Shown piece by piece: positions 54,588 through 62,549 of a stretch of 64,000 bases of DNA. Every line of letters starts with the position of its first letter. The first letter of the stretch is position 1. This DNA is from Rhodothalassiaceae bacterium (lineage in GTDB: Bacteria > Pseudomonadota > Alphaproteobacteria > Sphingomonadales > Rhodothalassiaceae): assembly GCA_026004935.1 (NCBI GenBank), contig BPKC01000001.1, forward strand, positions 2,641,381 through 2,705,380, in the 5' to 3' direction. The position numbers and the translations under genes were made by a program. The notes below the pieces were generated by a model that ran no database searches, was not told where the DNA came from, and saw only the letters and a list, made by a program, of their open reading frames with translations.

Positions 54588-55238
54588 TCACCGGCCCGCC
54601 GCCGGCCCGAGCTGCACGGGACGCAGGTAGCACGGCTCGGGCGGCCGGGCGGGCGGATCCGCCGTCCACAGAAGTCGCGCGGCGGCATCCAGACGCGGGG
54701 CCATCGGCACCCTGAGGCGGGCCGGAAGCTCTCCCGCCTCCTCGCCTTCCGCCGCCACGACGAGAGGCAGGTCCCCGGCTGCGCGCGCAAGGTCCCCGGC
54801 CGCGCCCCAGGCGACATCCTCCGGCAATCGGGCCGCGGGCGCCGACGGGCCGTGCCAGGCGATCCCGGCCCAGCGGCCGCGGCCCACGGGCAGGGCGACG
54901 AAGACGGGCGCCGCGACTCCTGCGTCCGCGGCGGCTTCGGCCAGCGCCTCGAGCCCGCCGATGCCGAGCGCCGGCACGCCCAGCGCCTGCGCGAGCCCCA
55001 GCACGGCCGAAAGCCCCGCGCGGATGCCGGTGTAGCTTCCGGGGCCGGTGATCGCCGCAACCCGCGTGATCGCGTCCCGGCGGATGCCGTGGGCCGCAAG
55101 CGCTTCGCCGAGGGCCGGGAACAGCCGCTCGACCTGACGCATCGGCGCATCCTCCACATGATGGAAGACGGGCGCATCGGGCCCGCGGTGAAGGGCGAGC
55201 GCGAGCAGCCTGCCGGTCGTGTCGATGGTGAGCAGCAT
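54588..55238 (-). CDS. tsaB: tRNA threonylcarbamoyladenosine biosynthesis protein TsaB
   Basis: Non-catalytic partner of TsaD in the t6A37 tRNA modification. 216 residues with the ASKHA-type start MLLTIDTTGRLLALAL, then RLFPALGEALAAHG and the diagnostic VAAITGPGSYTGIRAGLSAV. The C terminus ends with PCYLRPVQLG, as in the family. rimI follows directly. Confidence 0.93.
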   Translation of the reverse strand: MLLTIDTTGRLLALALHRGPDAPVFHHVEDAPMRQVERLFPALGEALAAHGIRRDAITRVAAITGPGSYTGIRAGLSAVLGLAQALGVPALGIGGLEALAEAAADAGVAAPVFVALPVGRGRWAGIAWHGPSAPAARLPEDVAWGAAGDLARAAGDLPLVVAAEGEEAGELPARLRVPMAPRLDAAARLLWTADPPARPPEPCYLRPVQLGPAAGR

Positions 55239-55286
55239 GGACGCTCCCGTCCCCTTCCCCGACCGCGTGCATCCGGCGCGCGGGCG

Positions 55287-55880
55287 TCAGAGAATCCGGC
55301 AGGCCTCGTCGAACGCGAGCCGTGGCGAGCGCGGGAAGAGCCGCTTCTCGCTGCCGTAGCCGAGGCAGCACAGGAAGTTCACCCTGATGCGGCCGTCGGG
55401 GAAGAATTCCCGGTTGACGCCGTCCTTGTCGAAACCGCTCATGGGCCCGCAGTCGAGCCCGAGCGCCCGCGCCGCCATGATCAGATAGGCGCCCTGGAGC
55501 GTGCCGTTGCGAAACGCCGTCTCCTCGGCCAGCTCAGGCGAGGAGGTGAACCAGCTCTGCGCTTCGGGATTGTGCGGGAAGAGCCGGGGCAGCAGCTCGT
55601 AGAAGCGGGTGTCGTAGCCGATGACCGCCACCACCGGCGCCGTCATCGCCTTCTCCACATTGCCGGACATCAGGTGGGGCTTCAGGCGCTCCTTCGCCTC
55701 CCGGCTCTTCAGGAACAGGAAGCGCGCGGGCTGGCAGTTGGCGCTGGTCGGCCCCCATTTGAGAAGGTCGTAGAGCTGATGTAGGGTCTCGTCATCCACA
55801 GGCCGGTCCTGCCAGGCGTTGTAGGACCGCGCCTTGCGGAACAGCACATCGAGAGCCTCGTCGTCCAATGGCCTGCCCAC
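55287..55880 (-). CDS. RutE/HadB-like nitroreductase family (malonic semialdehyde reductase)
   Basis: FMN-dependent oxidoreductase of 197 residues, close to the 196 of E. coli RutE. It begins with [20 protein letters not shown] and has the motifs [18 protein letters not shown] and [12 protein letters not shown]. RutE reduces malonic semialdehyde to 3-hydroxypropionate in pyrimidine breakdown, but no rut genes are near, so the role here is open. GTG 55880 has GGGAG upstream; an ATG at 55919 extends the N terminus. The 5' end faces the polysaccharide deacetylase gene. Confidence 0.85.
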   Translation of the reverse strand: MGRPLDDEALDVLFRKARSYNAWQDRPVDDETLHQLYDLLKWGPTSANCQPARFLFLKSREAKERLKPHLMSGNVEKAMTAPVVAVIGYDTRFYELLPRLFPHNPEAQSWFTSSPELAEETAFRNGTLQGAYLIMAARALGLDCGPMSGFDKDGVNREFFPDGRIRVNFLCCLGYGSEKRLFPRSPRLAFDEACRIL

Positions 55881-57045
55881 CGCGTCTCTCCCTTCATCCT
55901 CGGCCTTCACGGCGCGCATGCGCCCGACGGCGGGTTATAGGGCGGCGCATCCCCTCTCGCCAAGCCGCCGCGGCGGCGGTGGCGATCGCGGCGGTGATCC
56001 TGGTCGCGCTCATCACCCGGCCGGCCGCGGCGATGGCGGCGCGCTGCCCGGCGGGCGCAGATGCGGGGCCGGCGGAGGCGGTGATCCTGCTCTACCACCG
56101 CTTCGGCGAGGACGACGTCCCCAGCACGAACATCCGCATGGAGCAGTTCGCCGAACACGTCCGCCTCCTCAAGGAGGGCGGCTACCATGTGATGGACCTC
56201 GAGGCGCTGGTGGACGCCTGGATCGCCGGCTGCGCGCTGCCGGCGCGCACGGTCGCGATCACGGTCGACGACGCCTACCGCTCCTTTGCGGAGCGCGGCT
56301 GGCCGCTCTTCAAGGCGGCGGGCTTTCCCGTCACCCTCTTCGTGTCCACGGATGCGGCGGACGAGGGCGGCGGGCGCATGCTGGACTGGGACGGTATCCG
56401 GCGTCTCGTGCGCGAGGGGGTGAAGATCGGTCACCATTCGGCCGCGCATGCGCACATGATCGAGACGGGTGTCGAGGCGGCGCGCGCCGACATCGCCCGG
56501 GCGAACGCGCGTTTTGCGGCCGAGCTCGGCTTCGTGCCGAAGCTCTTCGCGTATCCTTACGGCGAATACGATCGCGCGCTCGCGGCCCTGGTGAAGGAGA
56601 TGGGCTTCAAGGCGGCCTTGGCGCAATTCTCCTCGGTGCTGGGCCCCGGCGAGGACCGCTTCGCGCTGCCGCGCTTTGCGTTGAACGAGCATTACGGCAC
56701 GCCCGAGCGGCTGCGCGTCGTGCTGGCGGCCCGCGCCTTTCCGCTCGCCGGGCCGCAGGCCGTGGACCCGCGCGATCCGGTGGTGGAGCCGGCCGCCAAT
56801 CCGCCGCGCCTTAAGGTGCGGCTGGCGCATCCGCTTGCGGGTCTGGCCCGTCTCGCCTGCTACGCCAGCCACGAGGGAGCGATCCCCCTCGAGGTGGCGC
56901 CGGCGATGCGACGGCTTTCACGGCGCGGCCGAGCCGGCCGATGCCGCCCGGGCGCCAGCGCATCAACTGCACCCTGCCGCACCCGGACGGCGGCTGGTAC
57001 TGGCTCGGCCGCTTCTTCTACGTCCCGGGCGCAACATCCGAATAG
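55868..57045 (+). pseudogene. Polysaccharide deacetylase, apparent 3' frameshift
   Basis: NodB-type deacetylase. A signal/anchor (AAVAIAAVILVALI) is followed by VILLYHRFGEDDVPSTNIRM, the metal Asp motif VAITVDDAYRSF and the His motif GHHSAAHAHMIE; FAYPYGEYDRAL follows. The frame is intact to about 56905. There the conserved-looking end (RQRINCTLPHPDGGWYWLGR, then FFYVPGATSE and TAG at 57043-57045) continues in the -1 frame. The original frame instead reads low-complexity sequence to 57235, into the convergent gene. One missing G near 56902 would explain it. The start is also uncertain (ATG 55868 or GTG 55979). Active if the tail is dispensable. Confidence 0.7.
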
Positions 57046-57147
57046 CGGGAGGCGGGCGAATGCGCCGCCTTCCGCCCGGCCCATCCCGGAAACCCGTGCA
57101 TCCGGCCGTTTCGCCGCCGGCGGGAAGATGTGGTCCCCTCTTGCGCC

Positions 57148-57660
57148 TCATCCACCCTTCGGGATGTATTGCACCTGTCCGTCCGGCTGGATGACGAGAA
57201 AGCCGATCAGCTTGTCGTCCTCGAAGACGGCGTAGACGTAGCCTCCTTGCGGGGTCTGCATCAGGAACTGCACGGTAACCCGCGACTTGCTCCCGCTGTC
57301 AGCCAGGACGCCCGCATCGCCCGTCTCGGCCTGTCGCGCGAGGGGAAGCGCGAGAATCGCGCTCCGTCCCGTATCAAGCAGCGTGACGACCAGCACGCCA
57401 TTGCCCGTTCCCGCACGCAACAGACGCAGAGTTGCGGGCGGCCGGTCGAGCTGCAGGGTATAGACGTCAACCCCCGCCTGTTCACCGGCGAAGTGGAATG
57501 CGAGGCGCTTGCCGGGTGCGACGACCGGCTGTGCGCCGGCGAAGCGGACATGCCCGGAAGCGAAGGCGAAGGCCGCTGTCGCCGCCAGAACCATGACCGC
57601 GACCCGCCAGGCGGACATCGCCGCGACCTTGCGCCCTGTCCTGCCGAAGGACCTGAACAT
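57148..57660 (-). CDS. Hypothetical exported protein under duplicated leader A
   Basis: 170 residues. A short basic N terminus precedes a hydrophobic segment (AWRVAVMVLAATAAFAFASG), either a signal peptide or an anchor. The rest looks beta-rich (LAFHFAGEQAGVDVYTLQL, GNGVLVVTLLDTGRSAILAL, VTVQFLMQTPQGGYVYAVF). There is no Cys. I do not recognise the family. ATG 57660 has GGGAG nine bases upstream. Its upstream ~203 bp are a near copy of those before the Cys-rich peptide gene at 61417-61563, so the two are probably co-regulated. Confidence 0.7.
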   Translation of the reverse strand: MFRSFGRTGRKVAAMSAWRVAVMVLAATAAFAFASGHVRFAGAQPVVAPGKRLAFHFAGEQAGVDVYTLQLDRPPATLRLLRAGTGNGVLVVTLLDTGRSAILALPLARQAETGDAGVLADSGSKSRVTVQFLMQTPQGGYVYAVFEDDKLIGFLVIQPDGQVQYIPKGG

Positions 57661-57681
57661 GACGCATTGCTCCCATCGCTT

Positions 57682-57884
57682 TCCTGCCCCCAAGGTGATC
57701 TCCGATCGCGGCCCCGTGCACGCAACCGGTCACCCGCACACCGGCCTGGCCGCCGGTGCATTCAGCCTGACTCGGATGAAAAGCTCTCGTCAAGAGAGTG
57801 TCCGATCACAATTGCGTGAGCGATAGATGCAACCTCACGCAATCGGCCGCGCGCGGCGCGCCGCGAGGCGCCCCGGATGCCGGC
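57682..57884 (-). promoter_or_regulatory. Duplicated leader, copy A
   Basis: About 203 bp, roughly 93 % identical by eye (about 14 mismatches, no net indel) to 61585-61787. It ends 22 bases before the start codon of the 170-residue gene. It contains the perfect inverted repeat ATTGCGTGAG/CTCACGCAAT (57811-57820 and 57834-57843) with a 13-base spacer. A second hairpin, CACCGGC/GCCGGTG, lies nearer the gene. Confidence 0.75.
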
Positions 57885-57957
57885 AGTTGGCACGCGCGAC
57901 GCCCGCCGACAAGCCCGTGTCTCGGCCGCCGGCGCGGCGCAACGGCTCGCCGCTTCG

Positions 57958-59283
57958 TCACTCGAACCGCAGGGCCTCCGCCGGCTGCAGCCGCGCGGCG
58001 CGGCGGGCGGGATAGAGGCCAGCCGCCAGCCCCGTCACGAGCGCGCAGCCGATGGCCGCCAGGATCCAGATCGGCGTGATGGCCGCTTCGGATGCCGCAA
58101 GCCGGATCAGCGGCAGAAGCAGAAGCGCGGCTGCCAGCCCCATGAGAGCACCCCCCAGCGCCAGAATGAGTACCTCGACCAGAAACTGGTCGCGGATGTC
58201 GCGCCGGCGGGCTCCGAGCGCCATTCGGAGGCCGATTTCCCGGGTGCGCTCCGTGACCGCGACCAGCATGATGTTGGCGATCCCGACGCTGCCGACGAAC
58301 AGGCTGATCGCGGCGATGAGAACGAGGCCAAGCTGCACCGAACGCATGATGGTGCGCGCACTGCGGGCGAGCTCGGCGGTGGAAATGATCGAAAACGGCG
58401 CCGGCATGCCGGGCCGCACATGCTTGCGGGCGCGCAGCACCTCGCCCAGCCGGCGCGCGAGCGCATCCAGATCCGCCCCCTGCGGGAAGCGTACCGCGAT
58501 GCTGTCCACCGCATCCGGACGCACGCCGCTGCGGCGCAGATAGCGCCGGATGGTGGACAGCGGCATCAGAACCTGGTCGTCCGGATTGCCGAGAAGGCTC
58601 TGGCCGCGGCGCGCGAACACGCCGACGACGATGAAGGGCAGGCCCGCGATGCGCAGCGTCTCGCCCAGCGCGGAAGCGTCGGGAAACAGGCGCCGGGCGA
58701 CCTCGGCACCCAGCACCAGCACCCGCGCCGCACGGCGTTCGTCTCCTTCGTCGAGAAGCCGGCCGGCGGCGCGCTTCGCCCTCGTCAGGCGCTGATGGGC
58801 GGGGGGCGCAGCGATGATCGTCGTCGTCCAGCTGCGTCCTCCCGCCACCAGAGTTGCCGTCGTCTGGATCCGGGGCACGACGAAGAGAGCTTCAGGAAAG
58901 GCGCGGGCGATCGCATCGGCGTCCGACAGCCGCAGATCGCCGGGCAGCCGGCCGCCAGAGCGCTCGGGCACGGCGAGGATGATCAGCATCTCACCCCCCA
59001 TGTCGGAAAGGCCGCGAGCCGTCGAACGGGTCGCTGCTTCACCCAGCGCCGCGACCAGCAGGATCGACGCGACGCCGATGGCGACGCCCGAGACCGTGAG
59101 CAGCGAGCGCAGCGGCCAGCGGCGCACGGCCTCCAGCGCGGAGCGTAGAGCCATCACGAGCCGCGCGGGCAGGCCCAGCCTTTCCAAGACGAACAGAAGC
59201 GCATCAAGGCGGCCGTCCACGGCAGCAGTGCTACGCATGGGGTCGGGCGGCTTCGTTGCGGATGCGTCGGCCTCAGCCGTCAT
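57958..59283 (-). CDS. MacB/FtsX-type ABC permease without ATPase domain
   Basis: 441 residues. An N-terminal helix (RSLLTVSGVAIGVASILLVA) is followed by a MacB-type periplasmic domain, then three C-terminal helices of the FtsX fold (LGLVLIAAISLFVGSVGIAN, MLVAVTERTREIGLRMALGA, ending ARLQPAEALRFE). E. coli MacB fuses an ATPase to this part; relatives encode it separately. Neither form is visible in this window, so the energy source is missing locally. It overlaps the adaptor gene by 11 bases, which supports a functional pair. Substrate: possibly the Cys-rich peptide or an envelope lipid/lipoprotein. Confidence 0.88.
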   Translation of the reverse strand: MTAEADASATKPPDPMRSTAAVDGRLDALLFVLERLGLPARLVMALRSALEAVRRWPLRSLLTVSGVAIGVASILLVAALGEAATRSTARGLSDMGGEMLIILAVPERSGGRLPGDLRLSDADAIARAFPEALFVVPRIQTTATLVAGGRSWTTTIIAAPPAHQRLTRAKRAAGRLLDEGDERRAARVLVLGAEVARRLFPDASALGETLRIAGLPFIVVGVFARRGQSLLGNPDDQVLMPLSTIRRYLRRSGVRPDAVDSIAVRFPQGADLDALARRLGEVLRARKHVRPGMPAPFSIISTAELARSARTIMRSVQLGLVLIAAISLFVGSVGIANIMLVAVTERTREIGLRMALGARRRDIRDQFLVEVLILALGGALMGLAAALLLLPLIRLAASEAAITPIWILAAIGCALVTGLAAGLYPARRAARLQPAEALRFE

Positions 59284-60649
59284 CGCCGGCCTCCCCGCTT
59301 CCGATCACGACCGCATCGCCCGGCTTGATGTCGCCGCCACGGATTTCGGCGAATTGCTCACCGACAAGGCCCAGGCGCACGGGCACCGGTGTCGCGATGC
59401 GGTCTCCGGCGAAGAGCACATGGACCGTGGCGGTTCCCTCCGTTTTTTCCGGCCCGGTACTGTCGTCGCGCGAGAGATCCGCCACGGCACGCTGGATGCG
59501 CTCGGCTTCCTCCCGGCTCACGATCCGGATGCTCACCTTCGGCAACAGAGCTTTCGCCTGCGTCCCCTGGCCCGGCCGCCAGGTAAGAGCGGCGAGCGGC
59601 ACGCGCAGGACGCGCTCGGCGTGGTCAACCACGATCTGGACATCGGCCGTCATGCCGGGCAGCAGACGCCCATCCGCATTGTCCACATCCACGAGCACGG
59701 GGTAGGTGACGAGGCCTTCCCTCACCTGCGCAGCGGGGCGGATCGTGGCGACGACGCCCGTGAACGTCCGCTGCGGCCAGGCGTCGACCGCAAAGCGCAC
59801 GGGCTGGCCGGGGGTGACCGCGCCGATGTCCGCTTCGGTCACGTCCACGACGAGGCGCAGCTTCGCGAGATCCGCGGCGATGGCGAACAGCGTCTGGGCC
59901 TGGAAGGCCGAGACCACGGTCTGCCCGGGTGCGACCCGCCGGTCGATCACGACGCCGTCGATGGGCGCGCGGATGACGGTCTTGTCGAGCAGCCGACGGG
60001 CGTTCTTCAGCGCCGCCTCAAGGCCGGGGATCCGCGCCGCCTGCGCATCCCGCTCCGCAAGCGCGATCGCGTGTTCGGCCCGCGCCCGCTCCAGCGCCGT
60101 CATGGCGTCGTCGAGCGCCTGTTCGGAGACATGGCCGTTCACGGCAAGCGCCTGCGCGCGCTTTGCGTCCCGCTCCGCCCGCGCGAGGGCGAGAGTGGCG
60201 AGCCTGACGCGGCCTTCGCGCTGACGCAGTTCGGCGCGGGCGGCCGCAAGTGCGGCTTGTGCGCGCGCGACCTCGGCCGCAAAAGGAGCCGGGTCGATCT
60301 GGGCGAGCGGATCGCCGGCATGCACCTGCGCACCGAAGTCAACATGGACGGCGGCAACGGTGCCCGAGATTTCGGCACCGACGTCGACCGAATCGCGCGC
60401 CTCGATGCGCCCGACCGCGCGCACGAGGCGCTCGACCGATCCGACGTCGGCATGCGCGAGGCGATAGGCCGGCCCGTCGCCCGGGCCCATCATGAACAGG
60501 AAGGCCGCCGCGCCAAGGATGACGGGGACGGCAAGCACCCACAGCAGAATACGGCGGCGCCGACGCGGCCTGCTCGAGACCGGTGCAGCCGCAGACCTGG
60601 TCGCACCACCACCGTCGGTCTCAGCCTCGGCCTTGCTCCGTTCTGCCAC
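59273..60649 (-). CDS. MacA/HlyD-like periplasmic adaptor
   Basis: 458 residues from GTG 60649. A cytoplasmic basic stretch (SSRPRRRRRILLW) precedes one membrane helix (VLAVPVILGAAAFLFMM). The split lipoyl domain appears as VGAEISGTVAAVHVDFGAQV and VIRAPIDGVVIDRRVAPGQT, separated by a long coiled-coil hairpin (about 110-225). A beta-barrel and a C-terminal MacA-type domain follow. Together with the FtsX-type permease it forms a MacAB-like pair and would need a TolC-like channel. Confidence 0.9.
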   Translation of the reverse strand: MAERSKAEAETDGGGATRSAAAPVSSRPRRRRRILLWVLAVPVILGAAAFLFMMGPGDGPAYRLAHADVGSVERLVRAVGRIEARDSVDVGAEISGTVAAVHVDFGAQVHAGDPLAQIDPAPFAAEVARAQAALAAARAELRQREGRVRLATLALARAERDAKRAQALAVNGHVSEQALDDAMTALERARAEHAIALAERDAQAARIPGLEAALKNARRLLDKTVIRAPIDGVVIDRRVAPGQTVVSAFQAQTLFAIAADLAKLRLVVDVTEADIGAVTPGQPVRFAVDAWPQRTFTGVVATIRPAAQVREGLVTYPVLVDVDNADGRLLPGMTADVQIVVDHAERVLRVPLAALTWRPGQGTQAKALLPKVSIRIVSREEAERIQRAVADLSRDDSTGPEKTEGTATVHVLFAGDRIATPVPVRLGLVGEQFAEIRGGDIKPGDAVVIGSGEAGDDG

Positions 60650-60680
60650 GGTCGCCCCCCTGTCCCGGCCGGTGGTCCCC

Positions 60681-61283
60681 TCAGGGCTCGTCCGCCCCTC
60701 TGCCGCCCGTCCGCTGCGTCCCGTCACCGCCGGCCGGCACCATCTCCACCGTACCGATGGTGACATCGAGCGGAAGCGCGGGATGATGCATCGCCGCATT
60801 GCCCGTCCAGCGACGTCGATCGAAACCCTCTTCGGGTTGCAGGCGCATCACGATCTGACCCTCTTCCGCACGACCAAGAGAGAGCGTCAGCTCACCGTCC
60901 CCGAGCTCGCAGGAGAGCGACGTGACGTATTTGCCCGCGTCATCCTTGGCCGCGCATCGGCGCAATTTCGTGCCGTTCTTTTCGAGAAACAGTTCGTAGT
61001 TCAGCGACTCGGACGTGCCGAGCGGAAGGTTCCCGTTGCCCCCCGTCGATTCAGTCCTGGGGAAGATGCGGACGGAAATGCGTCCATCCTCGGCGGCCGG
61101 CTTCATGCGAAGATGCCAAAGGCTTTCGCCTTCCGGCAGCCGGCCTTGCCCGCCCCCGCCTGTCGGGTGCTCCGAATCCGGGGCTTGCCCGCATGCCGTG
61201 GTCAACAGGCACCCCAGGGCAGCTGCGGCCATGGTCAGCGGCCGGCGGCGGCCGAACCGGGAAGCGATGCATGATCGCTCCAT
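60681..61283 (-). CDS. Hypothetical lipoprotein-like protein
   Basis: 200 residues from ATG 61283, which has GGAGGG seven bases upstream. A basic N terminus (SRFGRRRPL) and hydrophobic stretch lead to CLLTTACGQ, a possible lipobox with Thr at -3. The mature part is beta-like (GRISVRIFPRTES, SLNYELFLEKNGTKLRRC, GELTLSLGRAEEGQIVMRLQ) with two further Cys (in KLRRC and SLSC). I do not recognise it. It lies between the Cys-rich peptide gene and the MacA-like gene, 31 bases before the latter, so it may be an accessory envelope factor of that system. Confidence 0.68.
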   Translation of the reverse strand: MERSCIASRFGRRRPLTMAAAALGCLLTTACGQAPDSEHPTGGGGQGRLPEGESLWHLRMKPAAEDGRISVRIFPRTESTGGNGNLPLGTSESLNYELFLEKNGTKLRRCAAKDDAGKYVTSLSCELGDGELTLSLGRAEEGQIVMRLQPEEGFDRRRWTGNAAMHHPALPLDVTIGTVEMVPAGGDGTQRTGGRGADEP

Positions 61284-61365
61284 ATTCAAGCCCTCCATGC
61301 CGCTCAGTTATATCGGTCTGTTACTCCTGTCAAGACCTGATTGTCTGTTCGACGGGTAATGAAGA

Positions 61366-61391
61366 GGGCGGCACCGCGGCCGGTGCCGCCC
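61366..61391 (-). terminator. Hairpin after the Cys-rich peptide gene
   Basis: A perfect 11-bp stem (GGGCGGCACCG/CGGTGCCGCCC, 4-base loop) starts 26 bases after the peptide stop and is followed on the minus strand by TCTTCATT. It could be a partial terminator, reducing transcription of the downstream genes relative to the peptide. Confidence 0.55.
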
Positions 61392-61416
61392 TCCCCATCT
61401 TGAACCTGCACGCCGT

Positions 61417-61563
61417 TCATCTGATCACCAGGCAGACGCAGGTGTCAGTGACACACACGCAGATTTCCACGCCGGCCTTTGCGACCTCGGCAGTTGCCAG
61501 ATTCGCCAGCAATATCGCGGCAGCTGCCGCCGGCATCAGAAACCGCCTCGCAAACTTCGCCAT
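61417..61563 (-). CDS. Small secreted Cys-rich peptide, unrecognised
   Basis: 48 residues, below most gene-finder limits. Support: ATG 61563 with GGAGGG eight bases upstream; a clear export signal (MAKFARRF, then PAAAAAILLANLATA); and a terminator-like hairpin after the stop. The likely mature part is about 18-23 residues and carries the core CVCVTDTCVC: two CxC pairs around VTDT. This could form a disulfide-bonded hairpin or bind a metal. It heads a run with a lipoprotein-like gene and MacA/FtsX-type genes, suggesting an exported or sensed peptide. No maturation enzyme is nearby. It shares its ~203-bp leader with the gene at 57148-57660. Confidence 0.72.
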   Translation of the reverse strand: MAKFARRFLMPAAAAAILLANLATAEVAKAGVEICVCVTDTCVCLVIR

Positions 61564-61584
61564 GATTTGGTCCCTCCGTTACTC

Positions 61585-61787
61585 TCCTGCCCCCAAGGTG
61601 ATCTCCGGTTGCGGCCCCGTGCGCGCAACCGGTCACCCGCACACCGGCCTGGCCGCCGGTGCACGCAGCCTGACTCGGATGAAAAGCTCTCGTCGAGAGA
61701 GTGACAGATCACGATTGCGTGAGCGATAGATGCAATCTCACGCAATCGGCCGCGCGCGGCGCGGCACGGGACGCCCCGGATGCCGGC
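61585..61787 (-). promoter_or_regulatory. Duplicated leader, copy B
   Basis: The second copy of the ~203-bp leader, ending 22 bases before the Cys-rich peptide start. The inverted repeat is longer here: CGATTGCGTGAG/CTCACGCAATCG is perfect over 12 bp (61712-61723 and 61737-61748). The 13-base spacer differs from copy A at one position. CTCTCG/CGAGAG (61687-61692 and 61694-61699) forms another small dyad. Confidence 0.75.
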
Positions 61788-61884
61788 GGGAGGCTCTCTC
61801 CATGGACGGCCTTCGCCGGCCTGACGGGCGCCCCCCATCGGCGGTGGAGAGGCTCACGGCCGTGGTGATGAGCTCGGCCTTCCG

Positions 61885-62449
61885 CTGGGCCCGCCGGTCT
61901 GGCCGGCAGGTGACGCTCTCTTTTTCGTCATTCGCCGCGAAGGCGGCGAATCCAGCCGCCACCGGGGACGAATCCAAGCGCTTGCGGCTGCCCCAGCATC
62001 CAGCTGGACCCGCCGGTCAAGCCGGCGGGTGACGATTGAGGGTGCGCACCGGCGCATGACGCTTTCCCCTTTCGTCGTTCGCCGGCTTGACCGGCGAACC
62101 CATGCGGCGGTGATGGCAGCCCCGGGGCCTGTGACGGGCTCCACCTTCGGCTGGACCCGCCGGTCAAGCCGGCGGGTGACGATTTTTCCTCGTCATTCGC
62201 CACGAAAGCGGCGAATCCAGCAGCAGCCATGCATAGAAAAGCCGGCGCCGGAAATCGCCCCCGCTCGCGCATGGGCCCGCCGGTTCTGGCCGGCGGGTGA
62301 CGATTGAGGGTGCGCACCGGCGCATGACGCTTTCCCCTTTCGTCGTTCGCCGGCTTGACCGGCGAACCCATGCGGCGGTGATGGCAGCCCCGGGGCCTGT
62401 GACGGGCTCCACCTTCGGCTGGACCCGCCGGTCAAGCCGGCGGGTGACG
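61885..62449. repeat. REPIN-like repeat cluster 3
   Basis: Four elements: 61925-62034 (110 bp), 62072-62181 (110 bp), 62190-62302 (113 bp) and 62340-62449 (110 bp). A right-hand half-element lies at about 61889-61914. Elements 2 and 4 are near-identical and sit in a larger direct repeat of about 150 bp starting at 62032 and 62300, offset 268. Each element has inverted REP-like ends; the right end is commonly CCGCCGGTCAAGCCGGCGG plus TGACG. The remaining sequence from 61788 to 62657 has no credible gene. Confidence 0.8.
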
Positions 62450-62549
62450 AGAAAAGGGGGGCGGCCCGGCCGAGGCGCGGTTCGCGAAGGGAAGCGCAGG
62501 TGGGGGGCAGGACGGTTTTCGGCAACCGGTCCGCGTTCGCCTGCCGACC

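Noticed and set aside
56890-56910. Programmed -1 ribosomal frameshift in the polysaccharide deacetylase gene
   Set aside because: No X-XXY-YYZ slippery heptamer or clear downstream stimulator is visible; a simple one-base deletion or sequencing error is more likely.
61417-61563. Calling the Cys-rich peptide a lanthipeptide or a class II microcin
   Set aside because: No LanM/LanC-like, peptidase-containing ABC transporter or double-Gly leader is present; the leader is a Sec-type signal.
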